Source: Streptomyces sp. DSM 15324 (GTDB lineage Bacteria; Actinomycetota; Actinomycetes; Streptomycetales; Streptomycetaceae). From it: DNA of 64,000 nucleotides. Shown one piece after another: positions 1 through 9,838 of this stretch. The first letter of the stretch is position 1, and each line of letters begins with the position of its first letter. Location: NCBI RefSeq assembly GCF_001514285.1, contig NZ_KQ949037.1:62001-126000 (forward strand). Reading direction: 5' to 3'. The notes under the pieces are model-generated. The model was not told the origin of the DNA. It worked only from the letters and a program-made list of their open reading frames with translations, and did not search any database. A program made the position numbers and the translations under genes.

Positions 1-2315
1 TGTCTTCCTCCGTCAGCAGACGTCGTCTCCTGCAACTGGCCGGGGCCACCGTGGCCGCCTCTGCCACCGGAACCTTCCTCGGCGCGTCGTCCGCCCGAGC
101 GGCCATCGCCCCCGCGAGGACCGACATCGGGGTCGTGGCGCACCCCTTCGAACTCGGCCAGGTCCGACTCACCGCGAGCCGGTGGCTGGACAACCAGAAC
201 CGCACCCAGAACTACCTGCGGTTCATCGATGTCGACCGGCTGCTGTACAACTTCCGTGCCACCCACAAGCTGTCCACCAACGGCGCGACCGCCAACGGCG
301 GCTGGGACGCGCCGAACTTCGGCTTCCGCACCCACATCCAGGGACACTTCCTGACGGCATGGGCACAGTCGTACGCCGTGACCGGGGACACCACCTGCCG
401 GGACAAGGCCACCTACATGGTCGCGGAGTTGGCCAAGTGCCAGGCCAACAACAGTGCCGCCGGTTTCAACCCCGGGTACCTCTCCGGTTACCCCGAGTCC
501 AACTTCACTGCTCTCGAGCAGGGAACCAGTGGCGAGGTGCTGTACTACACCATCCACAAGACCCTCACCGGCCTGCTGGACGTATGGCGCCACATCGGCA
601 GCACACAAGCCCGGGACGTGCTCCTCGCCCTGGCCGGATGGGTCGACTGGCGCACCGGCCGGCTGACCACCCAGCAGATGCAGACCATGCTGCGCGTCGA
701 GTTCGGCGGCATGAACGCCGTGCTGACCGATCTGTACCAGCAGACGGGCGACGCGCGGTGGCTCACCGTCGCCCAGCGGTTCGACCACGCCGCGGTGTTC
801 GACCCGCTGGCGGCCAACCAGGACCAGCTCAACGGAATTCACGCCAACACCCAGGTCCCCAAGTGGATCGGGGCCGCCCGCGAGTACAAGGCGACCGGCA
901 CCACCCGCTACCGGGACATCGCCACCAACGCCTGGAACATCACCGTCAACGCGCACACCTACGCCATCGGCGGCAACAGCCAGGCGGAGCACTTCCGCGC
1001 CCCGAACGCCATCGCCGGCTACCTGACCAACGACACATGCGAAAGCTGCAACACCATCAACATGCTCACCCTCACCCGGGAACTGTTCACGCTGGACCCG
1101 AACCGCGTCGCACTGTTCGACTACTACGAGCGGGCGTGGCTGAACCAGATCATCGGCCAGCAGAACCCGGCCGACGACCACGGCCACGTCACCTACTTCA
1201 CCCCCCTCAAGCCGGGAGGCCGACGCGGGGTGGGCCCGGCGTTGGGCGGCGGCACCTGGAGCACCGACTACGGCACCTTCTGGTGCTGCCAGGGCACGGG
1301 CCTGGAGATGCACACCCGGCTGATGGACTCCATCTACTTCCACAACGACACCACGCTGACCGTGAACCTGTTCGTGCCGTCGGTGCTCACCTGGACGGAG
1401 CGCGGCATCACCGTCACCCAGACGACGACCTTCCCTGTCAGCGACACGACGACCCTTCAGGTCACCGGCAGCGTCAGCGGAACATGGGCGATGCGCATCC
1501 GTATACCGAGCTGGACCACCGGGGCCACCATCAGCGTCAACGGCGTCGCGCAGAACATCACCACCACGCCCGGCAGTTACGCCACCCTGAACCGCTCGTG
1601 GACCTCCGGTGACACGGTCACCGTCCGCCTGCCCATGCGGATCGGCATCCGACCGGCCAACGACAACGCCAACGTCGCCGCGATCACCTACGGCCCCGTG
1701 GTCCTCGCGGGCACCTACGGTGACTCCACGCTCAGTGCCCTCCCTGCGCTGACCACGTCCTCGATCAAACGGACCAGCAGCAGTTCACTCGCCTTCACCG
1801 CCACCTCCAGCGGCTCCACCGTCAACCTGGGCCCGTTCTACGACGCGCACGGCTTCAACTACACCGTCTACTGGAACACCACCGGCAACACCGTCCGTCT
1901 CGTCAACGCGAGCAGCGGTCTCCTGCTGGGTATTCAGAACATGTCCACGTCCAACGGCAGCCGCGCTCTGCAATGGACGGACAACGGCACCGCCGACCAC
2001 AACTGGGAAATGATCACTGATGGAAGCGCGGTCCGCTTCCGCAACGCCAACAGCGGCAAGGTGCTCGGCGTCCTGAACATGGACACGGCAGACGGCGCGA
2101 CCGTTCTGCAGTGGTCGGACAACGGCACGGCCGACCACAAATGGACCCTGCTCGACCAGGGCGACGGGACCTACAAGATCCGCAACGTGAACAGCGGCAA
2201 GCTGCTCGCCATCGCGGGCAACTCCACCGCCGTCGGCGCGTTCGCGGTCCAGGACGCGGACGACGGCACGGCCGACAACCGCTGGAGCATCGTGCTGAAC
2301 CAGCCTGGCGCATAG
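1..2315 (+). CDS. Secreted GH127 beta-L-arabinofuranosidase-like enzyme with C-terminal ricin-type lectin domain (first base outside window)
   Basis: Removes beta-L-arabinofuranose or related sugars from plant-type glycans outside the cell (family knowledge). The frame is open from base 3 with no start, so the start codon is most likely base 0-2, one base before the window, giving about 771 residues. The N-terminus SSSVSRRRLLQLAGA is a twin-arginine signal. Counting from that start, the GH127 catalytic site is readable: likely acid/base E330 (in GGNSQAEHFR), then E348, C350, C429 and C430 (in CESC and FWCCQG), matching the Zn-Cys3-Glu nucleophile arrangement of HypBA1. From about residue 630 three repeats ending in GTADHNW, GTADHKW and GTADNRW form a RICIN beta-trefoil for carbohydrate binding. 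No neighbour shares the pathway. The natural substrate is uncertain. Confidence 0.88.
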   Translation, partial: SSSVSRRRLLQLAGATVAASATGTFLGASSARAAIAPARTDIGVVAHPFELGQVRLTASRWLDNQNRTQNYLRFIDVDRLLYNFRATHKLSTNGATANGGWDAPNFGFRTHIQGHFLTAWAQSYAVTGDTTCRDKATYMVAELAKCQANNSAAGFNPGYLSGYPESNFTALEQGTSGEVLYYTIHKTLTGLLDVWRHIGSTQARDVLLALAGWVDWRTGRLTTQQMQTMLRVEFGGMNAVLTDLYQQTGDARWLTVAQRFDHAAVFDPLAANQDQLNGIHANTQVPKWIGAAREYKATGTTRYRDIATNAWNITVNAHTYAIGGNSQAEHFRAPNAIAGYLTNDTCESCNTINMLTLTRELFTLDPNRVALFDYYERAWLNQIIGQQNPADDHGHVTYFTPLKPGGRRGVGPALGGGTWSTDYGTFWCCQGTGLEMHTRLMDSIYFHNDTTLTVNLFVPSVLTWTERGITVTQTTTFPVSDTTTLQVTGSVSGTWAMRIRIPSWTTGATISVNGVAQNITTTPGSYATLNRSWTSGDTVTVRLPMRIGIRPANDNANVAAITYGPVVLAGTYGDSTLSALPALTTSSIKRTSSSSLAFTATSSGSTVNLGPFYDAHGFNYTVYWNTTGNTVRLVNASSGLLLGIQNMSTSNGSRALQWTDNGTADHNWEMITDGSAVRFRNANSGKVLGVLNMDTADGATVLQWSDNGTADHKWTLLDQGDGTYKIRNVNSGKLLAIAGNSTAVGAFAVQDADDGTADNRWSIVLNQPGA

Positions 2316-2372
2316 CCTTTCCGGTGGCTGGTGAAGAGACTGGAAGACGGCGTGTGGTCTTTTTCCTCGTCG

Positions 2373-2875
2373 TCAGATCTCGTCGCCGCCGGGCCCGTGT
2401 CGTTGCGGGACGGCCGCCGAAGCCCGCTCTTCGATCCGGTGCACCGCGGCTCGCAGGTCGTCCAGGTGGCGCCGCGTCACTTCCTGCGCGGACATGACCG
2501 TCTTGCGCAGGCGGCGCAGGACCGCCCTCCCGCTCCCGCTCTGCGCAGAAGGCGATGTAGGACCGGCCCGATGCGCCGAGCAGCATGTGCGAACGGAAAC
2601 CGATGGGCGCGACGGGGACCACCTCGTCGAAGTACGCCTTGGGCTGTTGGTGTCGATCGTCTCCATGTAGTCCAGCCGGGGAACGGTCAGCACGAACGGC
2701 CACATCACGCACGCTCACAGCTCCTCCATGACCGACGACGCCAGCTCGACGAGCCACTCGGCGTCGTTGTACGGGGCCCTCCGGGGTCTGAGGCTCGCGA
2801 CGAAAGCCCGGTCGCGAGCCGCTGCCAGACCCCGCGCTCGAGAGAGCTGATCGTTTTCACCTGGTACTGCCGCAT
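2373..2875 (-). pseudogene. Degraded IclR-family regulator (MhpR-like)
   Basis: Unannotated by simple ORF calling because it needs several frame changes. Reading leftward from the ATG at 2875 gives MRQYQVKTISSLERGVWQRL, the typical MhpR-type IclR start. Most of the winged helix-turn-helix is then missing and the reading resumes at APYNDAEWLVELASSVMEEL. After further shifts come MWPFVLTVPRLDYMETIDTN, then KAYFDEVVPVAPIGFR, SHMLLGASGRSYIAFCAERE, and finally VLRRLRKTVMSAQEVTRRHL up to a TGA at 2373. This is the effector-binding domain of MhpR-like activators of aromatic catabolism. About 167 codons remain of a usual 260-280. It starts 10 bp after the maleylacetate reductase stop, so it was the second gene of that operon. 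Without its DNA-binding domain it cannot act as a normal regulator. Confidence 0.75.
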
Positions 2876-2885
2876 GGGACGACCC

Positions 2886-3893
<1,008 letters not shown>

Positions 3894-4121
3894 GAAGCTG
3901 CTCTCCGTGCCACGGGGGTCAGGGGGTCTGTCGCAGTATTCGAGGCCGTGCACCGGCGTTCCTGCACAATCTCGGCATCGCTCTGCACAGAAACGGCGTC
4001 GGCCGCCGCCTGGTCCGTGCTTGCCCGCTCGTACGGAAGGCAGCAACACTGTGCCGCGAAGGAGGGCCGCATGAGCGAGATGTGACTCGGTGACACCCAC
4101 GGAATACTGGTTCGGCCAGGG

Positions 4122-4950
4122 GTGCATCCCGTCCGCACGAGTGCGGGTCTCGGCTGGGAGAGGCTGTATGTGTCAACGCAGCGGGAACTGCCGTACCGGG
4201 ATGCCTTTCAGGGAGCCGGCAGCCACCTGGTGATCCTGCATCTGGACGGGCCGGTCACCGTCCGCAGGGGACGCCGCGGGTTGACGGCCGCGCGGCAGGT
4301 GCCACCCGGCGGTCTGTTCCTGCATCCGGCCGAGACGGAGCTGGACGTGGAACTCGGCGGCTACCTGAACACCGTGCATGTCTACCTGTCGGACGCGGCC
4401 CTCCAAGCGACCGCAGATGGTGTCCGGCCGGTACGGCTGGAGGAGGAGTTCGGCACCACGGATCCGCTCCTGCAGCAGCTGGTTCTGGCCTGGACGGTGT
4501 CGTACGGCGCTGGGAGCCCAGTGCCGGCACCTACGCGGATCAGCTCGCGCTCATGACCGCGGCCCAGCTGGCCCGTCGCCACAACGTGCGGCAACGGGTC
4601 GACGAGCGGGCGCGGGGCGGCAGGCAGGGCTCACCGACCGGCAGTTCGCGGCCGTTCGGGAACTCATCGACGCCCGGCTTTCCGAGCCGCTGGCATTGGA
4701 GGACCTCGCCTCGGCCGCGGGTCTCGGCGTCAGCCAGTTCGCCCGGCGTTTCAAGGCCCGCGTCGGGTGTCCTCCCCACCGGTACCTCGTGCGCCTGCGC
4801 GTGGAGCAGGCCGCCCGCCTGCTGCGCGCGGGTTCCATGCCCATCGCGCAGGTGGCGGCGGCATGCGGCTTCTCCCACCAGGAGCACCTGACCCGAGTGA
4901 TCCGTGCCCAACTCGGCACGACGCCGGCCGTCCTGCGCCGCGAGGGCTGA
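4122..4950 (+). pseudogene. Frameshifted AraC-family regulator
   Basis: Three consecutive frames together spell one AraC-type protein. The first part (from GTG 4122) has the cupin-like sensor half, including SHLVILHLDGPVTVRRGRRG and EEEFGTTDPLLQQLVLAW. Near 4505 the reading moves by one base to WEPSAGTYADQLALMTAAQL. Near 4620 it moves again to GLTDRQFAAVRELIDARLSE, followed by the two helix-turn-helix units LALEDLASAAGLGVSQFARR and PIAQVAAACGFSHQEHLTRV, ending at TGA 4950. Each fragment is well conserved, so the damage is recent or a sequencing artefact. It stands divergent from maleylacetate reductase, a usual place for its activator. Confidence 0.82.
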
Positions 4951-5021
4951 CGGAATCGCTGCGTGAGGCGCGCCGGCTGCAGCGGGCTATAGTTCCCCGT
5001 CGTCGAACGAAAGGAGCGACG

Positions 5022-5609
5022 ATGGTCGCGCGCCTTGCGGGTTTTCTCCCCGGCGGTCTGAACGAGGAGCAGGCCGCGGTCTACCAGGCCATCTCCGGAG
5101 GCCCACGCGCCGCCGGTCCCCAGCTGTTCGCCCTCACCGACAGCGAAGGACGGCTTCGGGGACCGTTCAACGCGATGCTTCTCAGCCCTCCGATCGGCGC
5201 CGCTCTGCAGACCGTGGGTGCGGCGGTGCGCTACCAGTCCTCGCTCAGCGACCGTGTCCGGGAGATGGCCGTGCTCCTCGTCGCCGCTCACTGGGGCAGC
5301 GCTTTCGAACGAGAGGCGCACGAGGCCGTGGGGCGTGCCTGCGGTCTGACCGAGGAGGAGCTCGGCTCCCTGCGCTCCGGTGCGCTGCCGACCCCCACCG
5401 ATCCCGACGAGACCATCGCGCTGCAGACCACGGCCGCCCTGCTGCGGTCCGGCAACCTGGGTGACGACGAGTACGGCACGGCCGTGTCGGCGATCGGCGA
5501 GCGCGGCCTGTTCGAGCTGACGACCCTGGTGGGCTACTACTCCACGCTCGCCCTGCAGCTCCGCGTTTTCGCAGGTGAGGAAGGCGAGCCGAGGCCGTCA
5601 GCGCCCTGA
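5022..5609 (+). CDS. Carboxymuconolactone decarboxylase-family protein
   Basis: A 195-residue member of the CMD/AhpD-like all-alpha family, which contains 4-carboxymuconolactone decarboxylases and peroxidase-like proteins. Core features are FNAMLLSPPIGAALQTVGAA, SSLSDRVREMAVLLVAAHWG and EREAHEAVGRACGLTEEEL. The CxxC pair of AhpD-type peroxidases is absent, so a decarboxylase or lactonase-like role in aromatic catabolism is more likely, but the substrate is not known. The start ATG 5022 has AAGGAG 5 bp upstream; the longer open frame from 4767 overlaps the AraC gene and is not used. It is convergent with the LysR gene and fits the surrounding ring-degradation genes. Confidence 0.8.
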   Translation: MVARLAGFLPGGLNEEQAAVYQAISGGPRAAGPQLFALTDSEGRLRGPFNAMLLSPPIGAALQTVGAAVRYQSSLSDRVREMAVLLVAAHWGSAFEREAHEAVGRACGLTEEELGSLRSGALPTPTDPDETIALQTTAALLRSGNLGDDEYGTAVSAIGERGLFELTTLVGYYSTLALQLRVFAGEEGEPRPSAP

Positions 5610-5621
5610 GGGAAAACTCGG

Positions 5622-6542
5622 TCACCCCTCCGGTGAGCGCTCTGCCATCCGTTTCGCGACCCGCGCGATGGTCTCGCGAAGCCACGTGTGCGCCGCGTCG
5701 TGGGTGTGGACGGGGTGCCACCAGAGAGCTTCGTGGAGGGGCATGGCGCCGCACGGCGGCTCCATGATCCGAATGCCTGCGGCGTCCCGCAGCCGCTCGG
5801 CGAGCCTGGCCTGGACGAGAGCGATTCTCCCGGTTCCGGCGACGAGGAAGCACAGTGCCTGGAAGGTGTCGGCGGAGACCTCAGAGCGGGGCTCGATGCC
5901 GAGCATGCTCAGCTGCCGCGTCGACGGTGTGTCGTACAGCCGCCGGTACGTCACCCAGGGCAGCCGGCTCAGGTCGTCCGGCGTGAGCTCGTCGCCCACC
6001 TCCGCATTGTCCTGTGAGACCACGAAGACCCAGCGGTCCTGGAAGACCTCGACCGCCGGGTAACCGCTGATGAAGCCGTGCGGCAGCAGCATCCCGTCGG
6101 TGGTGCTCAGCAGCGCGGCCGTCTCCTCGGTGACCGTGGCGGGAGTCAGCTCGAAATGGAGCCGGACCCCGGGCGCCTCCGCGTGAATGGTGCGGGTCAG
6201 TTCGGTGCCGAAGACCGTCACCGCGTAGTCCGAAATGATGATCTTGAACTCGTGGCGGTCCTCGGCCGGGTCGAATTCGGCCTGGCTGCTGAAGACCCGT
6301 TCCGCCATGTCGCAGGCCCTGGCCGTCCGGTCCAGCAACGCCTGGCCGAGGGCGGTCAGCTCGTAGCTGTTGCCAGTCCTGAAGAGGAGCTCGTCGTCGA
6401 AATGCCGGCGCAGTCGCGCGAGGGCGCCGCTCATCGCGGGCTGGCTGAGCCCGATGCGCTGCCCGGCCTTGGTGACGTTGCGTTCCTCCAGCAGAGCGCG
6501 CAGAGCAACCAGGAGATTGAGGTCAAGGCTGGCCAGGTGCAT
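5622..6542 (-). CDS. LysR-family transcriptional regulator (NodD-like group)
   Basis: A 306-residue LysR-type regulator. The N-terminal helix-turn-helix reads LDLNLLVALRALLEERNVTK, AGQRIGLSQPAMSGALARLR and is followed by the linker and an effector-binding domain (about residues 90-300). The first 60 residues, and HFDDELLFRTGNSYELTALG, are close to NodD/LinR/DntR-type regulators of aromatic catabolism. It is divergent from the fumarylacetoacetate-hydrolase operon that starts at 6694, with a 151-bp gap holding a perfect dyad (6591-6619). It is therefore the likely activator of that operon, responding to a pathway intermediate. It is the only intact regulator in this cluster. Confidence 0.92.
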   Translation of the reverse strand: MHLASLDLNLLVALRALLEERNVTKAGQRIGLSQPAMSGALARLRRHFDDELLFRTGNSYELTALGQALLDRTARACDMAERVFSSQAEFDPAEDRHEFKIIISDYAVTVFGTELTRTIHAEAPGVRLHFELTPATVTEETAALLSTTDGMLLPHGFISGYPAVEVFQDRWVFVVSQDNAEVGDELTPDDLSRLPWVTYRRLYDTPSTRQLSMLGIEPRSEVSADTFQALCFLVAGTGRIALVQARLAERLRDAAGIRIMEPPCGAMPLHEALWWHPVHTHDAAHTWLRETIARVAKRMAERSPEG

Positions 6543-6590
6543 GGCGCTCCCGAGGGCTGGTCACCCGCCGCAAGACGAGAGACGAGACAA

Positions 6591-6619
6591 GAAGCTCATC
6601 GGTGCCGCCGATGAGCTTC
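6591..6619. promoter_or_regulatory. Perfect 12-bp dyad with ATC-N9-GAT core, likely LysR operator
   Basis: Arms GAAGCTCATCGG (6591-6602) and CCGATGAGCTTC (6608-6619) are exact inverted copies around TGCCG. The centre reads ATC-N9-GAT, the half-site form bound by NodD-type LysR proteins. It lies between the divergent LysR gene (start 6542) and the operon start at 6694. The dyad is visible in sequence; its binding protein is inferred. As a hairpin it has no U-tract and sits upstream of both genes, so a terminator is unlikely. Confidence 0.6.
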
Positions 6620-6693
6620 ATCCGGCGAATCGATTTCCCCAATCAGATGCGGTGCGGCCAGATTAGTCGCACCGCCACCGAGAGGACACATCC

Positions 6694-7689
6694 GTGAAAC
6701 GTGATGTTGATTCACCGACCTTCTCCGGCCCCTTCGCCCTCGGCACCGTCAGCGCACCAGGCCGGGATCCGTTCCCCGCTCTGGTCGTGCCGGGCCGCCG
6801 CGTGCTTGACCTGCGTGCCGCTCTGGGCGCGCCGGAGCTCACCGTGCGCAGGCTGCTGGAGGGCTGGGACGAGGTGCTGCCCCGTCTGCGCACTCTGGCC
6901 GCGGACACGACCGACGACTGGCTGCCGCTCGACGGCCTGCGGGTACATGCCCCGGTGGAGCCACGGCAAGTGTTCCAGTCCGGCGCCAACTACCGGCAGC
7001 ACGTCATCGACCTGGCCGTCGCCCACCGCGCCCCCGAAGACCCCCGCACGGTCGAGGAGGCGCGGACGGAGTTCGCGGAGGTCATGGACCGGCGAGCGCG
7101 CGAGGACCTGCCCTACGTGTTCATCGGTCTGCCGAGCGCGATCACCGGCCCGTACGACGACGTGGTACTCCCCGCATGGGCCGCACAGCCCGACTGGGAA
7201 CTGGAGCTGGCGGCCGTGATCGCCAAGCCCACCCACCAGGTCTTTGTGGAGGAGGCGCTGGAGTACGTCGCCGGCTACACCATCGCCAACGACCTCACCG
7301 ACCGCGCCACCGTCTTCCGCCAGGACATGCCCGGCATCGGCACCGACTGGCTGCACAGCAAGAACGCTCCCGGCTTCACCCCGCTCGGCCCCTGGATCGT
7401 CCCCGCCGAGTCAATCGCGGACCCCGGTGACCTGCGGGTCACGCTGAAGCTGAACGGCGACACCATGCAGGACGAGTCCACCAAGGACATGCTCTTCGAC
7501 ATCGCACGGCTGGTGTCGTACATCTCCCAGACCTCCCGGCTCCTGCCCGGTGACCTGGTGCTCACGGGCAGTCCGGCCGGCAACGGCATCCACTGGGGAC
7601 GCCTGCTGCGCGACGGTGACGTCATGGAGGGATCCATCACCGGGCTCGGTGTGCAGCGCACCCGCTGTGTGGCGGAGACACCGGCATGA
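6694..7689 (+). CDS. Fumarylacetoacetate hydrolase-family protein
   Basis: A 331-residue FAH-fold hydrolase or isomerase acting on 2,4-dioxo acids or acylpyruvates made by ring cleavage (family knowledge). The N-terminal cap is followed by the FAA_hydrolase domain (about 90-325). The metal-binding part is WELELAAVIAKPTHQVFVEE, with further family blocks VAGYTIANDLTDR, GFTPLGPWIVPAESI and VLTGSPAGNGIHWGRLLRDG. The start GTG 6694 has GAGAGG about 9 bp upstream. It opens the main operon, overlapping the cyclase by 4 bp. A second FAH-fold gene lies at 11877, so the pathway may need two hydrolytic or isomerising steps. Confidence 0.9.
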   Translation: MKRDVDSPTFSGPFALGTVSAPGRDPFPALVVPGRRVLDLRAALGAPELTVRRLLEGWDEVLPRLRTLAADTTDDWLPLDGLRVHAPVEPRQVFQSGANYRQHVIDLAVAHRAPEDPRTVEEARTEFAEVMDRRAREDLPYVFIGLPSAITGPYDDVVLPAWAAQPDWELELAAVIAKPTHQVFVEEALEYVAGYTIANDLTDRATVFRQDMPGIGTDWLHSKNAPGFTPLGPWIVPAESIADPGDLRVTLKLNGDTMQDESTKDMLFDIARLVSYISQTSRLLPGDLVLTGSPAGNGIHWGRLLRDGDVMEGSITGLGVQRTRCVAETPA

Positions 7690-8648
7690 GGCTGGACCGG
7701 CGGGACCCCGAGGGCGCGATCGCCGAGGCCGCGAAGGCGTACTCGAACTGGGGACGCTGGGGAGAGGACGACGTTCTCGGCACCCTGAACTTCCTCGACG
7801 AGGCGAAACGCCGCGAGGGCATGGCCCTGGGCCGACGCGGGGTGAGTTTCTCTCTCTCACAGCGCTTCGACATGAACGGACCGCAGAGAGGCTGGCTCAG
7901 GCGCACCAACCCCATCCACACCATGCTGATGACCGGGGCCGACGCGGCGCTCGGCAACCAGGGCACCCCGCACGGCATCGGCGGCGCCGACGACCTCATC
8001 ACGATGCCGCTGCAGTGTTCCACCCAGTGGGACGGACTCGGCCACGTCTTCGACCACGGCTTCGCCTGGAACGGGCGGCGGGCCGACAAGGTCGTCACCT
8101 CCGACGGTGACCTCGTCACCGGCATCGAGCACATGGCCCCGCACGTCGCCGGGCGCGGCGTCCTCCTCGACGTGGGACGGGCCATCGGCGTCGACGGCGA
8201 ACTGCCCGACGGTTTCGCCATCACCGAGGAGCACCTGACCGCCACGGCCGAGGCACACGGCGTCATCGTCGGCCGGGGTGACATCGTCCTCGTGCGCACC
8301 GGGCAGCTGGCCCGGGTCCGGCGCGAGGGCTGGGGCGAATACGCGGGCGGTGACGCACCCGGCCTGTCCTTCACCACCGCCGGCTGGCTGCACCGGACCG
8401 AGATCGCCGCGATCGCCACCGACACCTGGGGATTCGAGGTCCGGCCCAACGAGTTCGAGAACGCCTTCCAACCGCTGCACCAGGTCGTCATCCCCAACAT
8501 GGGCCTTCTGATCGGCGAGATGTGGGACCTCGACGCCCTCGCCGAGGACTGCGCGGCCGACAGCGTGTACGAGTTCTGGCTCACCGCCGCGCCCCTGCCC
8601 ATCACCGGAGCCGTCGGCTCACCCGTCAACCCCATCGCCGTCAAGTAG
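7686..8648 (+). CDS. Cyclase-family metal-dependent hydrolase
   Basis: A 320-residue member of the cyclase family (PF04199), the fold of kynurenine formamidase and isatin hydrolase. It has QCSTQWDGLGHVFDHGFAWN, where the family usually has the metal-binding HxGTHxDxxxH; the first histidines are replaced, but D and H remain as in the longer cyclase subgroup. GVLLDVGRAIGV and GDIVLVRTGQLARV are conserved. The ATG overlaps the previous stop (ATGA), so the two genes are translationally coupled. It probably opens an amide, ester or ring in the catabolic route; the true reaction is unknown. The 3' end is followed by a second near-identical copy of its last five codons. Confidence 0.85.
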   Translation: MRLDRRDPEGAIAEAAKAYSNWGRWGEDDVLGTLNFLDEAKRREGMALGRRGVSFSLSQRFDMNGPQRGWLRRTNPIHTMLMTGADAALGNQGTPHGIGGADDLITMPLQCSTQWDGLGHVFDHGFAWNGRRADKVVTSDGDLVTGIEHMAPHVAGRGVLLDVGRAIGVDGELPDGFAITEEHLTATAEAHGVIVGRGDIVLVRTGQLARVRREGWGEYAGGDAPGLSFTTAGWLHRTEIAAIATDTWGFEVRPNEFENAFQPLHQVVIPNMGLLIGEMWDLDALAEDCAADSVYEFWLTAAPLPITGAVGSPVNPIAVK

Positions 8649-8675
8649 CGCATCGGCCCGATCGCCGTGAAGTAG
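8634..8675 (+). repeat. Duplicated gene end (two 15-bp copies including the stop)
   Basis: ATCGCCGTCAAGTAG (8634-8648), the end of the cyclase gene, recurs with one change as ATCGCCGTGAAGTAG at 8661-8675, 27 bp later. This looks like a small tandem duplication in the gap before the monooxygenase gene. No function is evident. Confidence 0.6.
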
Positions 8676-8710
8676 CTGGATCGCACAGCCAGAGGAACAA
8701 GGGAGTTCCC

Positions 8711-9838
8711 ATGACCGACACTCGCACCGTCCTCGTCGTCGGCGGCGGCACCGCAGGAAACGGCCTGACCGTCCTGCTCCGCAAAGCCGGCATCGACGTC
8801 GACCTCGTCGAAGCCCAGGCCGACTAGAACGTCCACGGCTCCGGCATCACCACTCAAGGCAACGCCCTGCGCGTCCTGCGCGAGATCGGCGTGTGGGAGG
8901 AGGTCGAGAAGCACGGCTTCGGGTTCGACGCGCTCGGCATCACCGCTCCCGACGGGACGGTGCTGCACGTCGACGCGCATCACCACACTGGCGGACCGGA
9001 CCTGCCTGCGGTTGTCGGCATGCAACGGGCGGACCTCCAGCGCATCCTCATCGACGCGGTCCAAAGATCCGGTGCCCGGGTCCGGCTGGGCACCACCGTC
9101 CAGCAGCTGGAACAGGACGCCGCAGGTGTCGACGTCACCTTCAGCGACGGCACGTCGGGCCGGTACGACCTGGTCGTCGCCGCCGACGGACTGCACTCCG
9201 CGACCCGCGCCATGATCGGCATGATCGAGCGGCCCGAACCCGTCGGCATGGGGATCTGGCGTGTCTGCGCACCTCGTCCCGCACGTGTCGAGCGCACTGA
9301 TCTCGCTTACGGCGGACCCTGTTACATCGCCGGTTACTGTCCCACCGGCCCGGACTCCCTCTACGCGTACCTGGTGGAACCTCAGCGGGACCGCGCGAGC
9401 CTCGTCCCCGACGCCTACGCCGAGGAGATGCGCCGTCTCGCCGAGCCGTACGGCGGTGCCTGGGACGAGATCCGCGCGTCCATCACCGATCCGAAGAAAG
9501 TCAACTACACGGTGTTCACCCGGCACCTGGTCGAGGGCTCCTGGCACCGCGGCCGCGTCGTGCTCGTCGGCGACACCGCGCACAGCTGCCCGCCTACTCT
9601 CGCCCAGGGCGCCGCGATGTCCCTGGAGGACGCCCTGGTCCTGGCGGAGCTGCTCGCCGACCACGACGACTGGAACGACGAACTGCTCACGGCCTACTAC
9701 GAGCGGCGCATCCCCAGGGTCCGGCTGGTCGTGGACGGCGCCGTCCAGATCTGCCAGTGGCAGCTGGACGGGGTACGCGACGCCGACGTGCCCGGTTTGA
9801 TCGGCCGCACGATGACCATGCTGACGGAACTGCCGTGA
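8711..9838 (+). pseudogene. FAD-dependent aromatic monooxygenase interrupted by an in-frame amber codon
   Basis: Reads as a full 375-codon class A flavin monooxygenase (PHBH fold) except that codon 39 (8825-8827) is TAG. Before it come the ATG 8711 (ribosome site AAGGGAG) and the Rossmann motif VLVVGGGTAGNGLTVLLRKA. After it the same frame continues NVHGSGITTQGNALRVLREI, then the DG motif VVAADGLHSATR and the GD motif GRVVLVGDTAHSCPPTLAQG. Relatives commonly have Trp just before NVHGSGI, so a TGG to TAG change is the simplest explanation. Both halves are otherwise sound. It was the hydroxylase of the operon; reinitiation at GTG 8891 would lack the FAD-binding motif. GTGA overlaps the next gene. 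Confidence 0.85.

Noticed and set aside
8825..8827. Programmed amber codon (pyrrolysine-like) in the monooxygenase
   Set aside because: No pyrrolysine genes are visible, and the site matches a Trp position in relatives, so a simple nonsense change is more likely.
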